Shown: in pieces, positions 1 through 6,034 of the stretch
Numbering within the stretch: position 1 is the first letter of the stretch
Layout: every line of letters starts with the position of its first letter
DNA from: Actinomycetota bacterium
GTDB lineage: Bacteria; Actinomycetota; Acidimicrobiia; Acidimicrobiales; Ilumatobacteraceae
DNA: 6,351 bases
Reading direction: 5' to 3'
Assembly (NCBI GenBank): GCA_005787025.1
Contig: SYCH01000196.1
Location: 1 to 6,351, forward strand
Made by a program: the position numbers and the translations under genes
Notes under the pieces: model-generated
Databases searched by the model: none
The model's input: the letters and a program-made list of their open reading frames with translations, nothing else
What the model was told of the DNA's origin: nothing

Positions 1-674
1 AGCAAAACGCACTGGTCATGCTGTTGCCGCACGGCTACGAGGGTCAGGGCCCGGAACACAGTTCGGCGCGTATCGAACGCTTCCTCACGCTGTGCGCCGA
101 GGATAACATCCAAGTGGTGAACGCCACCACGGCCGCCCAGTATTTCCACGTTCTTCGTCGTCAGATGCACCGTGAGGTGCGCAAGCCATTGGTGATCTTC
201 ACGCCCAAGGCACCATTGCGAATGAAGGAGTCGCGGTCGCGCATCAGTGAACTGGAAATCGGAACCTCGTTCCAGGAAGTGCTCGACGACCCCGCAAACA
301 TCGATCGCGCGGCGGTGAAGCGCGTGGTGTTCTGTTCGGGCAAGGTGGCCTGGGACGCGATGGCCGAGCGAAACAAGCGCAATGCACCCGTGGCCGTCGT
401 GCGGGTGGAGCAGCTGTATCCGTTCCCGATCGAACAGATGGCCGAGATCCTCGCCAAATACCCCAATGCCCGCGAGGTGGTGTGGTTGCAGGAGGAGCCG
501 AGCAACATGGGCCCGTGGCACTTCGTCGAACACCGTTTGTGGCGCATCAAGGACCAGGGTTACGACCTGCGACGTGTGGCACGCGTGGCCAGTGGTAGTC
601 CGGCCACCGGCTCCAAGACCGTGCACGATCAGGAACTGGCCGACCTGATGGACGAGACCTTCCAGAATCTCTGA
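1..674 (+). CDS. sucA/kgd: 2-oxoglutarate dehydrogenase E1 component, C-terminal part (5' truncated by window edge)
   Basis: This is the thiamine-diphosphate-dependent E1 subunit of the 2-oxoglutarate dehydrogenase complex (TCA cycle, cytoplasm), which decarboxylates 2-oxoglutarate. The reading frame is open from base 3, so 223 codons are visible, roughly the last fifth to quarter of a protein usually over 900 residues long. The visible part starts in the end of the pyrimidine-binding transketolase-like domain with the family signature HGYEGQGPEHSSARIERFL. The C-terminal E1 domain follows (CAEDNIQVVNATTAAQYFHV, then RKPLVIFTPKAPLRMKESRS, and near the end WLQEEPSNMGPW). All these blocks are intact and in order. 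The ATG at 18 is internal and not a start. Whether the gene is the long mycobacterial Kgd form with an E2-like N-terminal domain or a plain SucA cannot be told from this fragment. It ends 11 bases from the stop codon of the convergent HAD gene. Confidence 0.96.
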   Translation, partial: QNALVMLLPHGYEGQGPEHSSARIERFLTLCAEDNIQVVNATTAAQYFHVLRRQMHREVRKPLVIFTPKAPLRMKESRSRISELEIGTSFQEVLDDPANIDRAAVKRVVFCSGKVAWDAMAERNKRNAPVAVVRVEQLYPFPIEQMAEILAKYPNAREVVWLQEEPSNMGPWHFVEHRLWRIKDQGYDLRRVARVASGSPATGSKTVHDQELADLMDETFQNL

Positions 675-676
675 AT

Positions 677-695
677 GTTGCGCGCTCAGCGCAAC
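677..695. terminator. Short GC-rich hairpin between convergent genes, possible weak bidirectional terminator
   Basis: GTTGCGC (677-683) and GCGCAAC (689-695) form a perfect 7-bp stem with a 5-base loop. It sits at the tail-to-tail junction, just after the E1 stop codon (672-674), and the HAD stop codon (686-688) lies in the loop. There is no T-tract on either strand, so it does not meet the standard for an intrinsic terminator. It could still pause polymerase or protect 3' ends. Confidence 0.3.
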
Positions 696-1345
696 GTCAA
701 ACCGAGCACCGACTCCAGATCCGTGATGGCCTGATCGGCGCTCAGCACCTTGATGGTGCGCATGCCCATCGCGGCCGCTGGCTTCAGGTTGATCCCCAGA
801 TCGTCGAGGAAGACGCACTCGGTGGGAGACACGGTCAACATGTCGCAGGCGATCTCGTAGAAACGGGGCTCGGGCTTGCGCACGCCCACCTTGGAACTCT
901 CGACGATGGCATCGAAGCGCTCCATGATGACGTCGATCTCGGCCTCGCGACTGTTGGCCGGTCGATCGGTGACGCCGTCTCCGCCCACCATGTTGTTGGT
1001 GAGACAGGCCGTCTTGTAGCCGGCGGCCTTCACGAGGTCGAGGGCCCGCACCATCTCCGGGCGGATGTCGCCCTTCAACATCGACAAGACATCTGCTCCG
1101 CGAATCGCGAATCCGAGATTGGATGCCTCGTCGGAGAAAGCGGTATCGAACTCGGTGGCCGAGATGTCGTTGCGTTCGAACCGAGCCCACGCATTGTGGT
1201 CCGGGTCGGTGGCGTTGATCCGCCGGATGGTGTCGAGGGGCACCCCGAGTCGGGCCTCCAGCCGATTGAAGGCCTCGAACGGGCTGGTGAGGATCACCCC
1301 TCCGAAGTCCCAGAGCACGGCCGAAATCGTGGTCGAACCGGTCAC
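686..1345 (-). CDS. HAD-superfamily hydrolase, subfamily IA (YihX / sEH-N-like phosphatase)
   Basis: A 219-residue predicted cytoplasmic phosphatase. The HAD motifs are in order: motif I WDFGGVILT with nucleophile Asp13, motif II LTNN with Thr116, motif III VGVRKPEP with Lys157, and motif IV FLDDLG with Asp181 and Asp182. The segment between motifs I and II is the helical cap of subfamily I. Spacing and sequence around each motif (ERNDIS, IRPEM, GVRKPE) resemble E. coli YihX, a sugar-phosphate phosphatase, and the N-terminal domain of soluble epoxide hydrolase. The second Asp of motif I (DxD), the usual acid/base, is Gly15, a variant also seen in YihX (DLGNV). The substrate is unknown. The start is GTG at 1345. 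The ATG two bases upstream is out of frame and followed at once by TGA. No SD site is present, but TACGAT lies six bases upstream, suggesting a leaderless mRNA. The gene is divergent from the NYN-S1 gene and convergent with the E1 gene. Confidence 0.9.
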   Translation of the reverse strand: MTGSTTISAVLWDFGGVILTSPFEAFNRLEARLGVPLDTIRRINATDPDHNAWARFERNDISATEFDTAFSDEASNLGFAIRGADVLSMLKGDIRPEMVRALDLVKAAGYKTACLTNNMVGGDGVTDRPANSREAEIDVIMERFDAIVESSKVGVRKPEPRFYEIACDMLTVSPTECVFLDDLGINLKPAAAMGMRTIKVLSADQAITDLESVLGLTLR

Positions 1346-1351
1346 ATCTCG

Positions 1352-1357
1352 ATCGTA
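1352..1357 (-). promoter_or_regulatory. Putative -10 box (TACGAT) for leaderless transcription of the HAD gene
   Basis: On the minus strand the order is TACGAT, then CGAGAT, then GTG start. TANNNT followed by six bases would put the transcription start at or next to the GTG, as in actinobacterial leaderless mRNAs. No convincing -35 element is seen 16-18 bases further upstream. The same geometry recurs at three other genes here. Confidence 0.45.
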
Positions 1358-1366
1358 GGGCTATCC

Positions 1367-1397
1367 CCAGTGGCGAACCCCATTGGTGGTTGACTGG
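1367..1397. promoter_or_regulatory. Imperfect palindrome in the divergent HAD / NYN-S1 gap
   Basis: CCAGT (1367-1371) is matched by ACTGG (1393-1397), and inside it AACC (1376-1379) is matched by GGTT (1388-1391), with the inner pair off-centre by a few bases. It fills most of the gap between the two divergent starts, where an operator for both genes could sit. The symmetry is imperfect and the match could be chance. Confidence 0.15.
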
Positions 1398-1401
1398 CAG
1401 G

Positions 1402-2559
1402 GTGCCCAGACATGTCATCGTCGACGGTTCGAACATCGCCACCGAGGGTCGTTCGAAGCCCAGCTTGAAGCAACTGAACGAAGCAGTGATGTCCTTCATG
1501 GCCGATCACCCCAAGGACATCATCACGGTCATCGTGGATGCCACCTTCGGTCATCGCATCGACGCCAAGGAGACCAAGGCGTTCGACAAGGCGGTCGAGC
1601 ACAACGAGTTGGTCACACCGCCGGCGGGAACCGTCGGTCGAGGTGATGGCTTCGTCCTGAGCATTGCTCAGAAGGTCGGCGCCTCCATTCTTTCGAACGA
1701 CAGCTACCAAGAGTTCCATGGTCAGTATCCGTGGTTGTTCGACGAGGGTCGGCTGATCGGCGGCAAGCCGGTGCCGAACGTGGGCTGGGTGTTCGTGAAT
1801 CGCACACCGGTGCGAGGGGACAAGAGCCGCCGCTCGATTCGTGACGCCGATAAGGGTGGAAAGAAGGAATCCGCTCCCAAGGCGAAGGTCAGCGCCGCGG
1901 CGATGAAGCCGATGCCGGTGCCCAAGGCTCCGCCCCCGGGTGCCACGTTGCCGGCGAAAAAGACCGCTTCGGCACCCACGGGCAAAACGTTGAACGAGGT
2001 TCTTCCGTTCATTCAGTTCGTCGAGAAGCACGGCGTCGGCTCGGTCGTCGATGGCGTCGTCGACAGTTACTCCTCGCATGGTGCCTACGTGGTCATCGGC
2101 GACGTGCGGGGCTATGTTCCCTTGCGTTTGTACAGCAGCCCGCCACCGCGTTCGGCCCGTGAAGTGATGAAGTTGGGAGACACCATCATTCTCGAGGTGG
2201 TGGAGATCATTCCCGGCCGACGCAGTATCGACCTGAAACCGACCACGCGAAAAGCGACGCCGGTCAAGGCGTCGACCGCGAAGAAGTCGACGGCGAAGAA
2301 GTCGGCGGCTCCGAAGAAGTCCGCGCCGACCAAGGCGTCGACGGCGAAGAAGTCGGTCGCTCCGAAAAAGACGGCGGCTCCGAAGAAGTCTGTCCCGGCC
2401 AAGGCGTCGACGGCGAAGAAGTCGGTCGCTCCGAAGAAGTCCGTCGCGCCGAAGAAGGCGGCGCCGAAGAAGACTGTCTCGCCGAAGAAAGCGGTGCCGA
2501 AAAAGTCGGTCGCCAGGAAGTCCGCACCTGCCAAAAAGGCGACCCCGCGTCGTTCGTGA
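1402..2559 (+). CDS. Zc3h12a/Regnase-like NYN-domain ribonuclease fused to an S1 domain and a histone-H1-like basic tail
   Basis: A 385-residue three-part protein, probably an RNA-binding endoribonuclease. Residues about 3-121 look like a PIN-like NYN domain of the Zc3h12a (Regnase) type: VIVDGSN with Asp8, VIVDATF with Asp46, GRGDGF with Asp82, and ILSNDSYQEF with Asp100. These match the acidic metal-binding positions and the SNDxY block of that family. A Pro/Ala/Lys linker (137-195) leads to an S1-type OB fold at about 211-279 (VDGVVDSYSSHGAYV, GYVPL, LGDTIILEVVEI, RRSIDL). The last ~105 residues are a tail of AKKS/APKKS units with about 30% Lys and no acidic residue, like histone H1 or the tail of actinobacterial HupB. 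GTG 1402 is preferred because the product then begins MPRHVIVDGSN; TTG 1390 would add four residues. SD is poor. The stop overlaps an upstream candidate start of xthA (GTGA). Domain calls are confident; RNA target and role are unknown. Confidence 0.88.
   Translation: MPRHVIVDGSNIATEGRSKPSLKQLNEAVMSFMADHPKDIITVIVDATFGHRIDAKETKAFDKAVEHNELVTPPAGTVGRGDGFVLSIAQKVGASILSNDSYQEFHGQYPWLFDEGRLIGGKPVPNVGWVFVNRTPVRGDKSRRSIRDADKGGKKESAPKAKVSAAAMKPMPVPKAPPPGATLPAKKTASAPTGKTLNEVLPFIQFVEKHGVGSVVDGVVDSYSSHGAYVVIGDVRGYVPLRLYSSPPPRSAREVMKLGDTIILEVVEIIPGRRSIDLKPTTRKATPVKASTAKKSTAKKSAAPKKSAPTKASTAKKSVAPKKTAAPKKSVPAKASTAKKSVAPKKSVAPKKAAPKKTVSPKKAVPKKSVARKSAPAKKATPRRS
2265..2556 (+). repeat. In-gene degenerate repeats coding for the AKKS/APKKS tail
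   Basis: The 3' end of the NYN-S1 gene is built of short in-frame repeats. The longest exact copy is 37 bases, at 2330-2366 and again at 2399-2435 (69 bases, or 23 codons, apart). A diverged third copy begins at about 2265, 66 bases upstream. At protein level the higher unit is KASTAKKS followed by two or three (S/T)xAPKK units. All spacings are multiples of three, so gain or loss of a unit keeps the frame. Such tracts usually vary in length between strains by slippage or recombination. Confidence 0.85.
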
Positions 2560-2579
2560 CGCGACCACCCCCGATCGCC

Positions 2580-2585
2580 TACGGT
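2580..2585 (+). promoter_or_regulatory. Putative -10 box (TACGGT) for leaderless transcription of xthA
   Basis: TACGGT, then TCAGTC (six bases), then GTG at 2592, which is the start expected from exonuclease III homology. This is the same TANNNT-N6-start geometry as at the HAD, helicase and PH-domain genes. It lies 20 bases after the NYN-S1 stop codon, so it would be an internal promoter giving xthA independent expression. No clear -35 is seen. Confidence 0.4.
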
Positions 2586-2591
2586 TCAGTC

Positions 2592-3365
2592 GTGCGTCTG
2601 GCCACCTGGAACGTCAACTCTCTGCGTGCTCGCATGCCTCGAGTGGAGGAGTGGTTCGCCGACGTTCGTCCCGATGTCGTCTGTATGCAGGAGACCAAGC
2701 TCGCCGAGGACGCGTTTCCCCACGACTTTTTCGAGGCTCGTGGTTACGAGTCGATTCACCATGGCCAGGGTCAATGGAATGGTGTGGCCATCGTCAGTCG
2801 AGTGGGGCTCGAAAATCCGGTACGAGGGTTCGCCGACGGACAGGAAGCCGATCCCGAGGCGCGGTTGGTGACCGCCACCTGTGCGGGCGTTCGCGTCAGT
2901 TCGGTTTACGTGCCCAATGGTCGCGAGCTCGATCACGACCATTACCGCTACAAGTTGGCGTGGATGAAGAGATTGATCGCCCATCTGGAGGCGAACGAAT
3001 CTCCGGTGTCCGATGTCATCGTCACGGGAGACTTCAACATCGCACCCGATGACCGCGACGTTCACGATCCGTCGAAGTACGTCGGGGCCACCCATGTCAG
3101 TGAGCCCGAACGACTGGCACTGCGAGAACTCGAACAGTGGGGGATGAGCGACGTCTTTCGCCGTCACCATGCCGACGAAAAGCTGTACTCCTGGTGGGAC
3201 TACCGCGCCGGGGCGTTCAATCAGGGTCATGGCATGCGCATCGATCTGGTGATGGCCACGTCCTCGGTGGCGAAGAAGTGCCGATGGATCGCGGTCGATC
3301 GTCAGGCGCGTAAAGGGGAGAAGCCCAGTGATCATGCGCCGGTGGTGGTGGACATAGATGTCTGA
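2592..3365 (+). CDS. xthA: Exodeoxyribonuclease III (AP endonuclease, EEP family)
   Basis: A 257-residue DNA repair enzyme that cleaves the backbone at abasic sites and removes 3' blocking groups in base excision repair. The endonuclease/exonuclease/phosphatase fold residues are all present, numbered from GTG 2592: Asn7 in TWNVNSLRAR, Glu34 in MQETKL, Tyr106 in YVPNG, Asp147 and Asn149 in TGDFN, the WWDYR block at about 202, Asp218 in RIDL, and Asp247-His248 in SDHAPV. Length fits the family. The start is chosen at 2592 because homologues begin only a few residues before the ATWNVNS motif. An in-frame GTG at 2556 overlaps the previous stop by four bases and would add 12 residues (PPP-rich, unlike the family). 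The end overlaps the thioesterase start by eight bases, so the two are probably translationally coupled and in one operon with the NYN-S1 gene. Confidence 0.95.
   Translation: MRLATWNVNSLRARMPRVEEWFADVRPDVVCMQETKLAEDAFPHDFFEARGYESIHHGQGQWNGVAIVSRVGLENPVRGFADGQEADPEARLVTATCAGVRVSSVYVPNGRELDHDHYRYKLAWMKRLIAHLEANESPVSDVIVTGDFNIAPDDRDVHDPSKYVGATHVSEPERLALRELEQWGMSDVFRRHHADEKLYSWWDYRAGAFNQGHGMRIDLVMATSSVAKKCRWIAVDRQARKGEKPSDHAPVVVDIDV
3347..3352 (+). promoter_or_regulatory. Shine-Dalgarno-like site (GGTGGA) of the thioesterase gene
   Basis: GGTGGA lies five bases before ATG 3358, inside the end of xthA. It is the only SD-like site in the window at a usual distance from a start, which fits an operon-internal gene, in contrast to the leaderless-type starts of the other genes. 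It also codes for part of a Val run in XthA, so the match is not strong proof. Confidence 0.35.
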
Positions 3366-4095
3366 GGCGGGCTCGTCGTCATGGGCCGACCCCAAGGGTT
3401 CGGGGTCGGGTTCGGGAAACCCGTTGGATCTTCCCAAGCATCGGACCGTGATGTTCGAAGCATCGAATCCGCGCTTGCGACTGGCGAACGCCACTCGCGC
3501 CCTGTTGCAACATTCGGCCACGTCGGTGGCGGATCCCGAAGTCTTCGCTCGTGCCGCCGAACTACTCGAACAGGCGACGGCTCTCATGGGCGCGGGACCG
3601 CATGGTCGGAGCTACCACGCCAGTGCGGAAGGGGCCGTCGGTGGGGCGACCCACGGCTTCATCAGCCACAGTCCGGTCACGGGGCCGTTGAACGGTTTGG
3701 CTGGTCTCGTCGACATCGCGACCACCGAACACGATGTGGTCGCCACGGTCACCTACGGTGACGCGTACGAGGGTCCGCCCGGGTGCTTGCACGGTGGATT
3801 GATCGCGGCGATCTTCGACGAGGTGTTGGGTTTCGCCCAAGCATTGTCGGGATCGCCGGGGATGACCGGACGACTCGAGGTGACCTATCGGTCGCCCACC
3901 CCGTTGCACCAACCGTTACGGGTGGTCGGTCGGTTCGATGGACTGAACGGTCGCAAGATCATGACCTCGGGGACGATTCACGCCGGCGATCGTTTGTGTG
4001 CCGAGGCCATCGGCACGTTCATCACGGTGAAGGCGGCGACCTTCGCCAATCTCAATCGTCAGCGCGATCAGTCAGACGAGCCACACCCCGACTGA
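3358..4095 (+). CDS. PaaI/THEM4-like hotdog-fold thioesterase
   Basis: A 245-residue predicted acyl-CoA thioesterase. The hotdog core lies at about residues 95-225. Its signature is PPGCLHGGLIAAIFDEVLG, with the HGG loop at 145-147 and an acidic pair (Asp154, Glu155) on the following central helix, followed by the strands LEVTYRSPTPL and GRKIMTSGTIHAG. This layout (HGG then an acidic residue) is typical of the 4HBT / PaaI superfamily. The first ~95 residues are not part of the fold: a Gly/Ser stretch (KGSGSGSGN, about 13-21) that is probably disordered, then a likely helix at about 40-76 (RLANATRALL, FARAAELLEQ). ATG 3358 overlaps the xthA stop by eight bases. ATG 3451 is an alternative start that would drop the Gly/Ser part. 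The last 44 bases overlap the helicase gene tail-to-tail. The acyl substrate cannot be told from sequence. Confidence 0.88.
   Translation: MSEAGSSSWADPKGSGSGSGNPLDLPKHRTVMFEASNPRLRLANATRALLQHSATSVADPEVFARAAELLEQATALMGAGPHGRSYHASAEGAVGGATHGFISHSPVTGPLNGLAGLVDIATTEHDVVATVTYGDAYEGPPGCLHGGLIAAIFDEVLGFAQALSGSPGMTGRLEVTYRSPTPLHQPLRVVGRFDGLNGRKIMTSGTIHAGDRLCAEAIGTFITVKAATFANLNRQRDQSDEPHPD
3396..3416 (+). other. G-quadruplex-type motif in the 5' coding part of the thioesterase gene
   Basis: Four G-runs (3, 4, 3 and 3 G) separated by TTC, TC and TTC occupy 21 bases, beginning 38 bases after the start codon and on the coding strand, so the mRNA carries it as well. It encodes the Gly/Ser stretch. CCC tracts on both sides (3391-3393 and 3420-3422) could pair with the G-runs as a competing hairpin. 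It fits the standard G3+N1-7 pattern with short loops, but folding and effect are inferred only. Confidence 0.5.
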
Positions 4096-6028
4096 CCGCT
4101 TCCAGAATTCGGGTTCCGGCCCGGCGAGCCAGAAGAGGACCCACCCCGTCGATGTCGGCCAATTCGTCGACCGACGTCGGTCGACGCTCGGCGATGAGCG
4201 CCAACGTGGCGTCCGAGCACAAGAGGCTCGCCTCGACCTGAGCGGCTCGCCCGGCGGACCGGCGCCATTCACGAAGTTCGTGCAGCACCGCGTCACCTTC
4301 GGTCGCCGACGATCGGCGTCGACGATTGGCACGACGGAACTCCTCGGGCGGGGCCACGCCGGGTTCGACGGCGTCGGCTCCTTCGATCAAGGGGCTTCGC
4401 GTTCGTGACCGCTCGCGGCGACGTCGAGCGTGGGTGAGCACCAGGTCGTCGGACGCCCGCGTGATCGCGACGTAGGCGAGTCGAACCTCCTCGGCGCGCT
4501 CGAGATCGCTCTTGGCCGACGAGTGGGGCATCAGACCGACCTCGCATCCCGCCACCACCACGTGGTCCCACTCGCGACCCTTGGCCCCGTGGAACGTCAG
4601 AAGCTCCACGGCGTTGGCGTCGGGCATCACGTCGAAGGGTCGATTCGCCCTCACCCACGCCAAGAACGCGCGCCCGTCGCCGCCGCCGCCACGGAGGAAT
4701 TCGTCGACCGCATCGGCCACCGCGCGGCGCGCGATGATGTCCTCGGCTTCGTCGTCATCGGATGGATCACGGGCATCGCGGGACCAGGTGGCGATTCGTG
4801 TGGCGCTGGGTAGATCACCCACCTCGCGGGTCGCCCGTTGAATCGGATCGGCCGCGGCGGCACCGAGGATTCGAGCCGCAACGCCACGTGACTCGAGGGC
4901 GACTCGTATGGGCGGGAGTTGGGCGTTGGTTCGAGCGAGCACCGCGGTGGAATGCCACGTTCCACGTTCGCGACCGACGTCGAGAAGCATGTCGGCGATG
5001 CCATTCGCCTCGGACGTTTCGTCGTCGAAGACGCGGATCCGAACTGCTGATCCACGCCGCCGTGCCGAGGTCGACACGGGTCTCTCCTCACCACCGAGGT
5101 CGAGAGCATTGAGGCCGGCGGCCACCACCTCGGGGGTGCAGCGGTAGTTGGTGGCGAGTCGCACCACCTCGATACCGGGGAAACGGATCTCCAGGTTCGT
5201 GAGGATGGTGGGGTCGCTGCCGTTGAATCCGTAAATGGACTGAGACGGGTCTCCGACCATCGTGAGTTGGTCGCGGTCTCCTCGCCACAATTCGAGGACC
5301 GTCAGTTGGAGTGGGTTGAGGTCCTGGGCCTCGTCGACGAACAAGTGTCGGATGCGCCAACGGGCGATGGCGGCGAATTTCTCGTCGTGCTTCATGAGGT
5401 GGATGGTCTGTGACAACAGGTCGTCGAGATCGATGACGCCGCGCTTGGCCTTGAGCTTCTCCAGTGCGGTCATCACGCGCATCACATCGGCGACGGGCGC
5501 CGCGCTCCGTCGACCAACGGCGGTGACGGTCGATGCGTATCGCGACGCGTCCACGTTGCGGGCCCGCGCCCAGTCGATGTCGGCTCCGAGCGCGGCGATG
5601 CTCGTTCCGTGTTTGGGGCCGATGACCTCGCCGATGAGTCGGCGTCGGTCGGACACGACCGTGGGGTGGGCGCGACCCTGTTGGTCCCAGTACTGACGCA
5701 ACATCGCGAGGGCGACGGAATGGAAAGTTCCCGCGATGATTCCGTCACCCGTGCCGAGCGCACGAAGTCGACGGTGCAGCTCGGAGGCGGCCTGACGGGT
5801 GAACGTGAGCACGGCGACATGCGAAGGTTCCGCGACACCGGTCAAGCATTGGTGCGCCACCCGCCGAGTGAGGACCCGCGTCTTGCCGGAGCCGGCACCG
5901 GCGATGATCGCCAACAACGGGGCTCCGGAGGTGACGGCCAGACGTTGATCGTCGTCGAGATCGGCCAGAAGATCGGTAATCGTCGTGTCGCGCTCGTCGA
6001 TCGCGGATACATCGGGGCTGTCGGGCAC
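4052..6028 (-). CDS. uvrD2: UvrD2-like superfamily 1A DNA helicase with C-terminal HRDC domain
   Basis: A 658-residue ATP-dependent 3'-5' DNA helicase, probably for DNA repair or replication restart. The SF1A motifs are in order: Q motif around LDDDQRLAV (Gln28), Walker A AGAGSGKT (43-50), Ia TFTRQAASEL (75-84), II VDEAQD (231-236), III GDPSQSIYGFNGSD (259-272), IV NYRCTPEV (294-301), V TFHGAKGREWD (478-488) and VI RLAYVAITRA (516-525). An Arg-rich linker (about 534-575) is followed by an HRDC domain at about 578-648 ending in the helix-hairpin motif IDGVGPLLARR. A UvrD-type core plus HRDC is the UvrD2 layout of mycobacteria (about 700 residues). The four-cysteine motif known between core and HRDC in mycobacterial UvrD2 is absent here; the only cysteines are scattered singles. 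The start is GTG 6028 with TACGAT six bases upstream and no clear SD. It overlaps the thioesterase 3' end by 44 bases. Confidence 0.93.
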   Translation of the reverse strand: MPDSPDVSAIDERDTTITDLLADLDDDQRLAVTSGAPLLAIIAGAGSGKTRVLTRRVAHQCLTGVAEPSHVAVLTFTRQAASELHRRLRALGTGDGIIAGTFHSVALAMLRQYWDQQGRAHPTVVSDRRRLIGEVIGPKHGTSIAALGADIDWARARNVDASRYASTVTAVGRRSAAPVADVMRVMTALEKLKAKRGVIDLDDLLSQTIHLMKHDEKFAAIARWRIRHLFVDEAQDLNPLQLTVLELWRGDRDQLTMVGDPSQSIYGFNGSDPTILTNLEIRFPGIEVVRLATNYRCTPEVVAAGLNALDLGGEERPVSTSARRRGSAVRIRVFDDETSEANGIADMLLDVGRERGTWHSTAVLARTNAQLPPIRVALESRGVAARILGAAAADPIQRATREVGDLPSATRIATWSRDARDPSDDDEAEDIIARRAVADAVDEFLRGGGGDGRAFLAWVRANRPFDVMPDANAVELLTFHGAKGREWDHVVVAGCEVGLMPHSSAKSDLERAEEVRLAYVAITRASDDLVLTHARRRRERSRTRSPLIEGADAVEPGVAPPEEFRRANRRRRSSATEGDAVLHELREWRRSAGRAAQVEASLLCSDATLALIAERRPTSVDELADIDGVGPLLARRAGTRILEAVSRGVARLTDRADD

Positions 6029-6034
6029 CTCGCC

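Noticed and set aside
1390..1401. TTG 1390 as start of the NYN-S1 gene
   Set aside because: It adds only MTGR before the conserved start. The rarer TTG has no SD at a usual distance, and GTG 1402 fits the T-NNNN-T plus six bases spacing better. It cannot be fully excluded.
1390..1418. TTGACT (1390-1395) as a -35 box with TGTCAT (1413-1418) as -10
   Set aside because: Transcription would then start inside the NYN-S1 coding region, downstream of both candidate starts, cutting off the first catalytic Asp.
2112..2534. Minus-strand frame rich in FFGA repeats opposite the Lys tail
   Set aside because: It is an antisense shadow of the AKKS-coding repeats with no independent start signal or domain.
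2265..2556. Repeats read as a CRISPR-like or non-coding tandem array
   Set aside because: The repeats are in frame, code for a regular basic protein tail, and have no spacer structure.
2556..2559. GTGA stop-start overlap as the true start of xthA
   Set aside because: It would add a Pro-rich 12-residue extension unlike exonuclease III. GTG 2592 matches the family start and has a TANNNT box six bases upstream.
1342..2568. Long minus-strand frame (408 codons, Arg/Leu-rich) opposite the NYN-S1 gene
   Set aside because: Its low-complexity RRLLRRR sequence is the antisense image of the AAGAAG/TCG repeats. The plus strand has recognisable NYN and S1 domains.
2586..3587. Minus-strand frame of 333 codons opposite xthA
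   Set aside because: No family motif is recognisable, while the plus strand carries every ExoIII catalytic residue. High GC favours long antisense frames.
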